From positions 1 through 6,312 of the forward strand of contig JBBQSV010000029.1 of the NCBI GenBank assembly GCA_038213615.1: DNA of 6,312 nt, read 5' to 3'. The notes under the pieces were generated by a model. It worked only from the letters and a program-made list of their open reading frames with translations, ran no database searches and was not told where the DNA came from. Of the stretch, positions 1 through 5,650 are shown piece by piece. The DNA is from JBBQSV01 sp038213615. Its GTDB lineage: Bacteria > Patescibacteriota > Saccharimonadia > Saccharimonadales > OMJO01. The translations under genes and the position numbers were made by a program. The first letter of the stretch is position 1. Each line of letters begins with the position of its first letter.

Positions 1-131
1 ATCTTCTAGGTTCTTCATAAATCAATCATATCAAATACCAAAGTAGACTAGAACTAAATAACAGATACAAATTATTCCAAAAATTACGGAGTGCTGATAT
101 TAGAACTAATTGGTATCTGTTGATGTGTCTT
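1..131. other. AT-rich intergenic stretch downstream of tRNA-Lys
   Basis: No coding region is supported here: stops are frequent in all frames and nothing resembles a protein. The stretch lies 3' of the minus-strand tRNA and contains only short repeats, described separately. There is no GC-rich hairpin followed by a T-run, so no clear terminator for the tRNA transcript is visible. Confidence 0.6.
60..121. repeat. 9-bp inverted repeat with nested short repeats
   Basis: AACAGATAC at 60-68 is the exact reverse complement of GTATCTGTT at 113-121, leaving a 44-nt spacer. A 9-bp direct repeat TAGAACTAA occurs at 49-57 and 101-109, and ATACCAA (35-41) is inverted at 110-116 (TTGGTAT). The arms compete for the same bases, so one stable fold is not obvious. 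It could be a loose RNA structure at the 3' end of the tRNA transcript, a protein-binding site, or chance in AT-rich DNA. Confidence 0.35.
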
Positions 132-208
132 TGGAGGGCCAGGAGGGACTTGAACCCTCGACACCCTGCTTAAGAGGCAGGTGCTCTAACCAGCTGAGCT
201 ACTGGCCC
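132..208 (-). tRNA. tRNA-Lys, anticodon CTT, with encoded CCA
   Basis: Read on the minus strand this folds as a complete cloverleaf. The acceptor stem GGGCCAG pairs with CTGGCCC over 7 bp, the D stem is GCTC/GAGC, the anticodon stem is CCTGC/GCAGG and the T stem is GAGGG/CCCTC with loop TTCAAGT. The 7-nt anticodon loop CTCTTAA places CTT at positions 34-36, which decodes the lysine codon AAG. The variable loop is 5 nt. The mature body is 74 nt (208 to 135) and a CCA tail is encoded at 134-132. The discriminator base is T, unusual because bacterial tRNA-Lys normally carries A73 (or G73 where class I LysRS is used). A strong promoter lies 11 nt upstream, so it need not rely on readthrough from the membrane-protein genes. 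Confidence 0.96.
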
Positions 209-219
209 GTAACCAGCAA

Positions 220-248
220 AATATAGCAGATTACCTCTGTTTTTTCAA
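220..248 (-). promoter_or_regulatory. Promoter of tRNA-Lys (-35 TTGAAA, extended -10 TATATT)
   Basis: On the minus strand TTGAAA (248-243) is followed by a 17-nt spacer and TATATT (225-220), preceded by TGC, which gives an extended -10. The mature tRNA begins 11 nt after the -10 box, so transcription would start about 5 nt upstream of the tRNA 5' end. Both boxes are close to the sigma-70 consensus with ideal spacing, making this the best promoter in the window. Confidence 0.8.
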
Positions 249-266
249 GCCTTTTGGCTGGCGATA

Positions 267-638
267 CTAGACTGTAGCAGCAGGAGCAACGGGCGGTGCT
301 GGCATTGGTGCTGGTACGTCTGGAGTGGCCGGTGCTGGGCTGCCGGCAATTTTATTGAATTCGTTCTGGATTATCATAGCGCCGATCATGCCTAGTAGGT
401 ACAGCAAGATAAACGCCAGGATCCCACTCAGCTTGTCCTTGGTTACCTGTTCCACGCCCTCGCTGTATTTCCATACCCACCAAATGTTGACTATGGGGAT
501 GATCAATAACCAGGCCGTAGGGATTTTAGCGCCCAAAGCATTCATCTCGCCCTTGGTCTTTACTTGCCACACAATGCCGTAGATACCAAAAGTTATGATA
601 GTCAAACCAAGTATGCCTAAAATGTTACGTTTTTTCAT
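267..638 (-). CDS. DUF4234-type small membrane protein
   Basis: A 123-aa protein of unknown function resembling the DUF4234 family. Three hydrophobic segments are visible, at about residues 6-26, 41-58 and 71-93. The first contains the ITFGIYGIVW pattern typical of the family (Thr/Ser-Phe/Leu-Gly-Ile-Tyr followed by Trp), and the second is Trp-rich (NIWWVWKYSEG). The C-terminal tail, about residues 98-123, is low-complexity Pro/Ala sequence and probably a flexible soluble extension. The protein should sit in the cytoplasmic membrane. The ATG at 638 is preceded by a weak purine-rich stretch (AGAAG) and, further up, a perfect TATAAT. The gene lies 58 nt downstream of another membrane-protein gene on the same strand, so it may be expressed both from its own promoter and by readthrough. 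The family name is fairly secure, but no biochemical role can be read from the sequence. Confidence 0.85.
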   Translation of the reverse strand: MKKRNILGILGLTIITFGIYGIVWQVKTKGEMNALGAKIPTAWLLIIPIVNIWWVWKYSEGVEQVTKDKLSGILAFILLYLLGMIGAMIIQNEFNKIAGSPAPATPDVPAPMPAPPVAPAATV

Positions 639-674
639 TTACTTCTTTCTTCTTTTAAATAGTTGTTGAATCGA

Positions 675-680
675 ATTATA
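675..680 (-). promoter_or_regulatory. Candidate -10 box upstream of the DUF4234-type gene
   Basis: A perfect TATAAT on the minus strand lies in the 58-nt gap between the two membrane-protein genes. It would start transcription near 668 and leave a leader of about 30 nt. No convincing -35 box is present at 16-18 nt and there is no TG extension, so this is suggestive only. Confidence 0.45.
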
Positions 681-696
681 GGCCAACTTTAAACAG

Positions 697-1374
697 TTAG
701 CTAGATACTACTTGTGCTTGTTTGGGGCTACTGCTCACAAAGCGGTAAAGCACCGGCATTGCGGCGCTATACATAAAGAAGAAGTAGATGGCGAACGGTA
801 TGCCAATGATGGTTATCATTAGTAGCACTAGCGAAAAGAACACACCAACGATACCCCAAACTTTTGCCGAATGGCCCTTGCTTTGGTTCCAGCTAGCTTT
901 TAGTGCATCAACTGCACTAATCTTTTTGTCTACTAAGTAGTAGCTGGCCAGCGCCAGTCGGGGCACCACAAAAAAGAATGGGATCACAAACAGCAACAAA
1001 CTTGCCGTTACGATGAATGCTTGCAGCACCAGCAGTAGTAGCATTTCCCAAATCTGCTCACCACTTTCTTTAAACACTTCTTCGAACTTGACGGTTTTTC
1101 GGTCTATGCCAGCTAGCAACACCTTGGCGTTAGCTACCATAAAGAACGCCGTTAGCAGCAGGCTCAGCAGAACACTCAAAGCTATAGTAGTGGCATGATG
1201 CCCGCCGGTTAGGGCGTTGATTACAGACGAACTGGCCCAGTTTATGGCCATAAATCCAAAGAATACGGCTAAGTTAACCATGACGGCGGCCTTAGAATAT
1301 TTGTACGTACCAAATCCGCCCGGCCAAGTTTTTGGGACGCCCGGCAGTTTTTCGCTCGTTTCTGCTGTTGCCAT
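697..1374 (-). CDS. Polytopic membrane protein, GPDPase membrane-domain/DUF975/YciC-like
   Basis: A 225-aa integral membrane protein of unknown function. A soluble, Pro/Gly-containing N-terminus of about 28 residues precedes hydrophobic blocks at about 29-55, 62-87, 109-137 and a long double-length block at 170-207. Before the last block comes an amphipathic stretch with the pattern DALKASWNQSKGH (about 154-166). This recalls the 'ea-lk-Sw-l-kg' pattern of membrane proteins related to DUF975, YciC and the membrane domain of glycerophosphodiester phosphodiesterases. No catalytic domain is attached. The start at 1374 is supported by AGAAAGG just upstream and by a promoter at 1405-1433. The gene reads toward the DUF4234-type gene and may share a transcript with it. 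A role in the cell envelope is plausible, but the family assignment rests on general pattern only. Confidence 0.75.
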   Translation of the reverse strand: MATAETSEKLPGVPKTWPGGFGTYKYSKAAVMVNLAVFFGFMAINWASSSVINALTGGHHATTIALSVLLSLLLTAFFMVANAKVLLAGIDRKTVKFEEVFKESGEQIWEMLLLLVLQAFIVTASLLLFVIPFFFVVPRLALASYYLVDKKISAVDALKASWNQSKGHSAKVWGIVGVFFSLVLLMITIIGIPFAIYFFFMYSAAMPVLYRFVSSSPKQAQVVSS

Positions 1375-1379
1375 GACAA

Positions 1380-1386
1380 CCTTTCT
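1380..1386 (-). promoter_or_regulatory. Ribosome binding site of the polytopic membrane protein gene
   Basis: AGAAAGG on the minus strand lies 5 nt before the ATG at 1374. It is one of the few SD-like sequences in the window and fixes the start of this gene. Confidence 0.6.
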
Positions 1387-1404
1387 GAATTATTACTTGC
1401 CATC

Positions 1405-1433
1405 AGTCTAGCACCAGGCCTTGGCTTAAGCAA
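1405..1433 (-). promoter_or_regulatory. Promoter of the polytopic membrane protein gene (extended -10 TAGACT)
   Basis: On the minus strand TTGCTT (1433-1428) is followed by a 17-nt spacer and TAGACT (1410-1405), with TGC just before the -10 box. Transcription would start near 1398 and leave a 24-nt leader that contains the SD-like AGAAAGG. The TG-N-TAGACT box matches the one before murI. Confidence 0.6.
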
Positions 1434-1472
1434 TATCTCAGCTATCAGATTACCCACCCCTAGGGCCTGGGG

Positions 1473-1481
1473 TGGTACAAT
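1473..1481 (+). promoter_or_regulatory. Extended -10 box of folD (TGGTACAAT)
   Basis: TGG followed by TACAAT (1476-1481) ends 8 nt before the ATG at 1490, so the predicted transcription start falls at about 1488-1490. No clear -35 is visible at the normal distance; the TG extension may compensate. The same TACAAT box precedes murD. This would drive the folD-pyrF-pyrE-like operon from a leaderless transcript. Confidence 0.5.
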
Positions 1482-1489
1482 CTAAAGTG

Positions 1490-2299
1490 ATGAAAACACT
1501 TAACGGGGCAGAGTTGGCTGAATTTATACAGGAGCGCCAGGCCAAGGCGGTGCGTGGTTTGCGCCAAGCTCACGACATCAATCCCAAACTGGCAATTATC
1601 CGCACTAATCCAGACCCGGTAGTGGATAGCTACATGCGTCTAAAGACCAGATATGGCCAAGATATTTTGGTAGACGTAGACGTGCACGACGTAGACCAGG
1701 CCAAGGTCCAGGACGTCATTGGCAAGTTGAACCAAGACCCGTCGGTGCACGGCATCATTGTGCAGATACCTTTGCCAGACCCATCCCAAACCGATGCGGT
1801 TTTAAATGCAGTGACACCAAACAAAGATGTTGATGGCCTAGCGCAGGGGTCAGTGTTTGACCCGGCTACACCCATGGCCATCGACTGGTTATTGGCTGGC
1901 TACAACATCGACTTAAAAGGCAAAAAAATTGTCATTGTTGGCCAGGGCAGATTGGTTGGGAAGCCATTGGCCAAAATGTGGCAGGCATCTGGCCTGGACG
2001 TTACCGTGGCCGACCGTGACACCAAAGATCTAGCCAAACTCACCACCCAAGCCGATATCTTGATCTGCGGCACTGGTGTGCCGGGTTTAATCGCAAGTGA
2101 AATGGTCAAACCACAGGCTGTAGTTGTAGACGCCGGTGTGGCTACCGATAGCAATGGTTTGGTGGGTGATGTAGCGGCATCTGTACGCGAATTGCCAAAC
2201 GTTACCATCACACCGCTAAAGGGTGGGGTTGGCCCACTAACGGTCTGCGCCTTGTTCGAAAATGTCATCCGGGCAGCCCGCGAAATGGTCAATGGCTAA
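1490..2299 (+). CDS. folD: Methylenetetrahydrofolate dehydrogenase/cyclohydrolase FolD
   Basis: Cytosolic bifunctional enzyme interconverting 5,10-methylene-THF, 5,10-methenyl-THF and 10-formyl-THF, supplying one-carbon units. It is 269 aa from ATG 1490, slightly short for the family (about 280-290). Visible signatures are the Tyr-x3-Lys pair Y48/K52 of the cyclohydrolase site, VQIPLP (91-96), KDVDG (112-116) and the Rossmann glycine loop GQGRLVGKP (151-159). The C-terminal KGGVGPLTV (244-252) replaces the usual PGGVGPMTV. Two departures concern the nucleotide site: the common GRSxxVG is GQGRLVG, and the strand after it ends ADRDT (174-178). An in-frame GTG at 1472 would add six residues, but it overlaps the -10 box and lies outside family homology, so ATG 1490 is preferred. 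No SD precedes it. folD is first in an operon, and its stop overlaps the pyrF start. Confidence 0.93.
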   Translation: MKTLNGAELAEFIQERQAKAVRGLRQAHDINPKLAIIRTNPDPVVDSYMRLKTRYGQDILVDVDVHDVDQAKVQDVIGKLNQDPSVHGIIVQIPLPDPSQTDAVLNAVTPNKDVDGLAQGSVFDPATPMAIDWLLAGYNIDLKGKKIVIVGQGRLVGKPLAKMWQASGLDVTVADRDTKDLAKLTTQADILICGTGVPGLIASEMVKPQAVVVDAGVATDSNGLVGDVAASVRELPNVTITPLKGGVGPLTVCALFENVIRAAREMVNG

Positions 2300-3029
2300 G
2301 ATGTCTCCGGCTGGCAGGGTAGTGCTTGCCGTAGATACGTCTGATAAACAAACTGCTCGTCGACTAACCAAACTGGCCAAAGATTGCGGGGCTACATATA
2401 TAAAGTATGGTTTGCAATTGGCTACTGCCACTAGCTGGCAATTCTGCGGTGACTTGGCAAAAAAATACGGCCTCCAATGGATGGCCGATGCTAAATTACA
2501 CGACATACCCAACACCGTCTCTGCAGCTGTAGGCAATTTGGTTTCTTTGGATAACGCACCATTTGCTATAACCATTCATATATCTACCGGACAGCAAGCA
2601 CTAAAAGCTGCCAAGCAGGCCGCCGGCAAAGTGAAGCTATTTGGTGTTACGGTTTTGACATCCATTGACGATGCCGAGACAAAACAAATTTACGGTGGCC
2701 AAACCCGTGCTCAAAAAGTGCCGCAGTTTGCATCGGCCGCCGCCGATGCTGGACTATACGGGTTGGTTTGTTCGGCACGAGAGGTTGGCTTGGTAAAGTC
2801 TGACCCCAAAACTGCAAAGTTATTTGTCATGGCCAACGGTAGCAGATCGCACGGGACTGATCATCACGATCAATCAAATGTGCTCACTCCAGCGGAAGCA
2901 CTTCAACTTGGCGCCGACTTGATAGAAGTCGGCCGACAGGTTACTCTAGCTAGCAAGCCGGTGGGGGCGTATCAGAAACTAATAGAGGAACTGAACCTTG
3001 ACCACTCCCCCCATAAGCTCGCAAAATAA
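2292..3029 (+). CDS. pyrF: Orotidine 5'-phosphate decarboxylase PyrF
   Basis: Catalyses decarboxylation of OMP to UMP, the last step of de novo pyrimidine synthesis. The 245-aa protein is a TIM-barrel of normal family size. Visible are VLAVD (11-15) on the first strand, K38, the catalytic array DAKLHDI (66-72; D66, K68, D71, the DxKxxDI signature), and the phosphate-binding GR at 214-215 in VGRQVTLASKPVGAY. The loop that usually reads PGIRP is NGSRSHG here, a small departure. The ATG at 2292 lies inside folD and overlaps its last 8 nt (ATGGCTAA), as expected for translational coupling. An in-frame ATG at 2301 is the alternative. No strong SD is seen. The 3' end overlaps the pyrE-like gene by 32 nt, so the two UMP-forming enzymes should be co-expressed. 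Confidence 0.92.
   Translation: MAKMSPAGRVVLAVDTSDKQTARRLTKLAKDCGATYIKYGLQLATATSWQFCGDLAKKYGLQWMADAKLHDIPNTVSAAVGNLVSLDNAPFAITIHISTGQQALKAAKQAAGKVKLFGVTVLTSIDDAETKQIYGGQTRAQKVPQFASAAADAGLYGLVCSAREVGLVKSDPKTAKLFVMANGSRSHGTDHHDQSNVLTPAEALQLGADLIEVGRQVTLASKPVGAYQKLIEELNLDHSPHKLAK
2984..2989 (+). promoter_or_regulatory. Shine-Dalgarno AGAGGA inside pyrF for the pyrE-like gene
   Basis: AGAGGA lies within the pyrF coding sequence, 8 nt before the TTG at 2998. It is the best SD sequence in the window and supports the unusual TTG start, which would otherwise be hard to choose. The arrangement implies translation of the pyrE-like gene from the operon mRNA. Confidence 0.65.
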
Positions 3030-3639
3030 CCTAGACTTAAAAGGGCCGTTGATTGCAGCAGGATTCCAAGTTGGCCAATATGAGTTTGCCTCCGGCGAAA
3101 CAGCCAACAACAAATTAGGCTTGGACGCGGAGACACTAGAAACTTCAGATCCAGAACTTTATCACGAAGTAGTGGGGCGCCTGGCTGTGCAAGCCAGGCA
3201 ATTTAAGCCTAATGCTCTGACCTACGTACCCAACGGGGCTCGCGGTTATGCGCATGCCATTGGCCATCTAACTGGCCTGCCAGTTGTTGAGATGGTGGCC
3301 ACACCAAATGAACAGGGCGGTAAAGACGTTGCACTTGCCCGTGGCTTCAAAAACCTGGCTAGGTTTGTATTGGCCAGGCGCATTGTGCTCATAGAGGATG
3401 TAACCACCGAGCTAACTAGTGTCAATCGGACCTTAGAGATGCCATTTATGAAACACAAAGTGGCAGGTATCGCGGCCATTTGGAGGCGCGGTGTAGAGGG
3501 TAGAGAGAAGCCGCTACCTAAAGGTATACGAGCGTCATGGTTAGTCGAAGCCCCAATGCCTCGGCTAATGACGCCAGGCCTCATAGACCATCACTTGCGT
3601 CACAAAACCCGCTTTCAGAACCAACGAGTACATAAGTAG
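2998..3639 (+). CDS. Orotate phosphoribosyltransferase-like protein (divergent PRPP loop)
   Basis: A 213-aa type I phosphoribosyltransferase-like protein. Orotate phosphoribosyltransferase (PyrE) joins orotate and PRPP to give OMP, the substrate of PyrF encoded just upstream. The N-terminal half has the OPRT-like order: a KLGLD segment (39-43), then SDPELYHEVVGRLA (50-63), then a strand and glycine turn, VPNGARG (77-83). The central strand RIVLIEDV (128-135) corresponds to the hallmark strand before the PRPP loop. There the usual TTGGS-type loop reads TTELTS (136-141), lacking both glycines, and the Arg/Lys-rich RKxxK-type segment of the flexible loop is not evident near 98-115. The TTG start at 2998 is backed by AGAGGA 8 nt upstream. 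Operon position and overlap with pyrF favour a PyrE role. The altered loop leaves open reduced activity, another base substrate, or a non-catalytic role. Confidence 0.7.
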   Translation: MTTPPISSQNNLDLKGPLIAAGFQVGQYEFASGETANNKLGLDAETLETSDPELYHEVVGRLAVQARQFKPNALTYVPNGARGYAHAIGHLTGLPVVEMVATPNEQGGKDVALARGFKNLARFVLARRIVLIEDVTTELTSVNRTLEMPFMKHKVAGIAAIWRRGVEGREKPLPKGIRASWLVEAPMPRLMTPGLIDHHLRHKTRFQNQRVHK

Positions 3640-3680
3640 CCCAGTACACCTTCTTGCAATTATAAATCTGGGTTTATTTT
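3640..3680 (+). terminator. Weak terminator candidate after the pyrE-like gene
   Basis: CCCAG (3640-3644), directly after the stop codon, can pair with CTGGG (3668-3672), and TTTATTTT follows at 3673-3680. The loop is 23 nt and the stem only 5 bp. An alternative A/T stem, ATAAA (3662-3666) with TTTAT (3673-3677), competes. Termination here would separate the pyrimidine operon from murI, but the structure is marginal. Confidence 0.3.
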
Positions 3681-3682
3681 GA

Positions 3683-3691
3683 TGTTAGACT
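3683..3691 (+). promoter_or_regulatory. Extended -10 box of murI (TGTTAGACT)
   Basis: TGT followed by TAGACT (3686-3691) ends 6 nt before the murI ATG at 3698, so the normal start distance puts +1 on or next to the A of the ATG. There is no SD in this gap. No good -35 is seen at 16-18 nt; TTGCAA at 3654-3659 is too far away. The box is identical (TG-N-TAGACT) to the one before the gene at 697-1374. Confidence 0.5.
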
Positions 3692-3697
3692 AAGCTA

Positions 3698-4342
3698 ATG
3701 ATTATTGGCGTTTTTGATTCTGGTGCTGGCGGCGAGTCGGTAGTTGCAGCCATCAAAAAATCCTTGCCGCAGCACCAAGTAGTTTTTAAAGACGATCGTG
3801 CTCACTTGCCTTATGGCACCAAGACCATCGATCAAATTCGCGGCTACGTTACGCCAATTATTAAAGACATGGCTTCTAGTTGCGATGTTATTGTCATAGC
3901 CTGCAATACCGTTAGTACCAATCTAATACAAGAATTGCGCAGTCAAGTAACCATACCACTCATTGCCATGGAGCCTATGGTTAAGTTAGCAGCTCGAGTA
4001 ACCAAGTCAAAGATCATCGCCGTTTGTGCTACGCCACGGACACTGGGCAGTCAGCGTTATGCTTGGTTAAAAGGTAGTTTTGCCAAAGATATCAAAGTTG
4101 TAGAACCAGATTGTAGTGACTGGACCAGTCTTATCGAGTCAAAACAAATGGACCAGCAGCGTATCCAAAGAGACATAGATACTATATGCGATACCGGGGC
4201 CGATGTAATCGTGCTTGGCTGCACTCACTACCACTGGATAGAAAAGCAAATTCTAGCAGCTGCGCAGGGTCGGGCACAGGTTCTGCAGCCAGAACAGCCA
4301 GTTATAGTCCAGCTTAAGCGAGTGCTAGGACAGCTTTCTTAA
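3698..4342 (+). CDS. murI: Glutamate racemase MurI (short form)
   Basis: Interconverts L- and D-glutamate without a cofactor, supplying D-Glu for peptidoglycan; cytosolic. The protein starts with the family's MIIGVFDSGAGG motif (D7, S8) and has LPYGTK (37-42), ACNT with the first catalytic cysteine C69, and GCTHY with the second cysteine C175 and H177. All catalytic residues known from the Asp/Glu racemase family are therefore present in the expected order. At 214 aa it is clearly shorter than usual (about 250-270), with little sequence after the GCTHY motif and a compact second domain. ATG 3698 matches the conserved N-terminus exactly but has no SD, and an extended -10 box ends 6 nt upstream. 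Its 3' end overlaps the 3' end of murD on the other strand. An aspartate or broad-specificity racemase is possible, but the murD neighbour favours glutamate. Confidence 0.88.
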   Translation: MIIGVFDSGAGGESVVAAIKKSLPQHQVVFKDDRAHLPYGTKTIDQIRGYVTPIIKDMASSCDVIVIACNTVSTNLIQELRSQVTIPLIAMEPMVKLAARVTKSKIIAVCATPRTLGSQRYAWLKGSFAKDIKVVEPDCSDWTSLIESKQMDQQRIQRDIDTICDTGADVIVLGCTHYHWIEKQILAAAQGRAQVLQPEQPVIVQLKRVLGQLS

Positions 4343-5615
4343 ACTGCTCACCGCGGTCTTTGTAGTCTTTGAACATCCCAAAGCTGGCACAACCAGTCGA
4401 TAACAAGACTACGTTGCCAGTTTTTGCTTTGCGCTGTGCAACTTTTACAATTTCGGGCATGGTCTTGCCACCTTCAATTACTTTGTCAAAGCCAGCTTTT
4501 TTTAGTGCCTTAGCAATTACTGGCCCCATCTGGCCAATGCAAATTGCGGCTCGCACATTGTTTGCTATCACAGCCTCAGCCAGGCTGTCAAAATTTACGC
4601 CCTTGTCTGACCCGCCTAAAATTACAATTTTGGGTTGCGTAAATGCCTGCAAGGCTACAATGGCGGTTTCTGGTGTGGTACCAAAACTATCATCGTAATA
4701 CTTTACGCCACCTAGTTCTCGTACTAATTCCAGACGGTGCTCTAGGCCAGTAAAAGTTGTCAAAACAGATTGAATAGCCGGCAGGTCTTGAGTTACTTGC
4801 CACACGGCAGTTACTGCCGCACAAACGTTTTGCCAGTTGTGTTTGCCCAACAATTTTAGCTCGTCTGTATGGCAAGCAATCTGCTCGTCTATCACTATGT
4901 TGCCACGTAGTACCAGTGCACCCGGTGCCTGCATGTACGGTATTTTGTGCCCGGGGCTAATCGACGCCACATTGCGCGAGTTTATATTATCAGCATAAAA
5001 AATAGCCATATCGGTCGGCTTTTGCCATTTGAATAGCTGCTGTTTGGCGGTTATGTATTCGTGCATGTCGGCGTGCCAGTTTAAATGCTCTGGTTCTACC
5101 ATCAGACACACACCAATGTGTGGCGAATACTGGTGGTCAATCAGCTGAAAGCTACTAAGTTCTAGTACCACCCAGTCATCTGGGTCGATATTCTTTTTTA
5201 ATAGTTCCAGCGCTGGGATGCCAATGTTGCCGGCCAGGTGCACCCGGTGCCCGGCAGACTCCAGTATTTTGGCAATTAGCGTGCTGGTAGTGCCCTTGCC
5301 CTTGGTGCCAGTCACGCCAATTACGTTTTTGGTGGGGCAGACCCGCAGAAATTCGTTGGTTACAGAAGTCACCTTTTTGGCGATTTCTGGGCCGTTGGCG
5401 TCTATTATCAACTGTGGTGGCAGCCCGCTGGTACGCACTATCAAATCATACTTGTCTAGGTCTTTTAGATAATCTGGCCCCAGCACCGACTTAGCCCCCG
5501 CCGGCAATTGTTTGGACTTGTCTTGGTCCAAAATGGTCAGCTGGTTACCATCACGGTTCCAGTATTCGTAGGCCGACTGGCCATTATCGGCGTACCCCAA
5601 AATAGCAATCTTCAT
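4314..5615 (-). CDS. murD: UDP-N-acetylmuramoylalanine--D-glutamate ligase MurD
   Basis: Cytosolic ATP-dependent Mur ligase adding D-glutamate to UDP-MurNAc-L-Ala. The 433-aa protein has the three-domain order of the family. A Rossmann-like N-terminus opens MKIAILGYADNGQSA. The central ATPase domain holds P-loop GTKGKGTT (103-110), ELSSFQL (152-158, diagnostic for MurD), PEHLNWH (175-181) and the lysine K191 at the carbamylated position. GKHNWQN (257-263) follows, and the C-terminal domain carries GLEHRLE (290-296) and GCASFGMF near the end. Where many MurDs read DSKATNP, this one reads DSFGTTPE (309-316), so the lysine typical of the D-Glu site is missing. The ATG at 5615 fits the conserved N-terminus. 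An upstream ATG at 5687 would add 24 unconserved residues across the promoter. No SD is present and the -10 box ends 7 nt upstream. The gene converges on murI, which makes its substrate. Confidence 0.93.
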   Translation of the reverse strand: MKIAILGYADNGQSAYEYWNRDGNQLTILDQDKSKQLPAGAKSVLGPDYLKDLDKYDLIVRTSGLPPQLIIDANGPEIAKKVTSVTNEFLRVCPTKNVIGVTGTKGKGTTSTLIAKILESAGHRVHLAGNIGIPALELLKKNIDPDDWVVLELSSFQLIDHQYSPHIGVCLMVEPEHLNWHADMHEYITAKQQLFKWQKPTDMAIFYADNINSRNVASISPGHKIPYMQAPGALVLRGNIVIDEQIACHTDELKLLGKHNWQNVCAAVTAVWQVTQDLPAIQSVLTTFTGLEHRLELVRELGGVKYYDDSFGTTPETAIVALQAFTQPKIVILGGSDKGVNFDSLAEAVIANNVRAAICIGQMGPVIAKALKKAGFDKVIEGGKTMPEIVKVAQRKAKTGNVVLLSTGCASFGMFKDYKDRGEQFKKAVLALA

Positions 5616-5622
5616 ACCTACC

Positions 5623-5631
5623 ATTGTAACA
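5623..5631 (-). promoter_or_regulatory. Extended -10 box of murD (TGTTACAAT)
   Basis: On the minus strand TGT followed by TACAAT (5628-5623) ends 7 nt before the murD ATG at 5615. This predicts transcription starting at or one base before the start codon. No matching -35 was found at 16-18 nt. TACAAT is the same hexamer as in front of folD. Confidence 0.5.
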
Positions 5632-5650
5632 GCACCAAAATAGCTCATGC

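Noticed and set aside
60..121. Inverted repeat as an intrinsic terminator of the tRNA
   Set aside because: The 44-nt loop and AT-rich 9-bp stem without a directly following T-run do not fit an intrinsic terminator.
249..260. Hairpin AGCC-AAAA-GGCT as a terminator of the DUF4234-type gene
   Set aside because: The stem is only 4 bp, no T-run follows on the minus strand, and the bases overlap the tRNA promoter.
1472..1489. GTG at 1472 as the folD start
   Set aside because: It overlaps the extended -10 box and adds six residues not matching the FolD N-terminus; ATG 1490 gives the expected beginning.
1630..2292. Long open frames antisense to folD
   Set aside because: Their products are low in recognisable structure, have no start signals, and lie fully opposite a conserved enzyme gene.
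3246..3584. 112-codon open frame antisense to the pyrE-like gene
   Set aside because: It has no similarity pattern and no SD or promoter; it is explained as a shadow of the coding strand.
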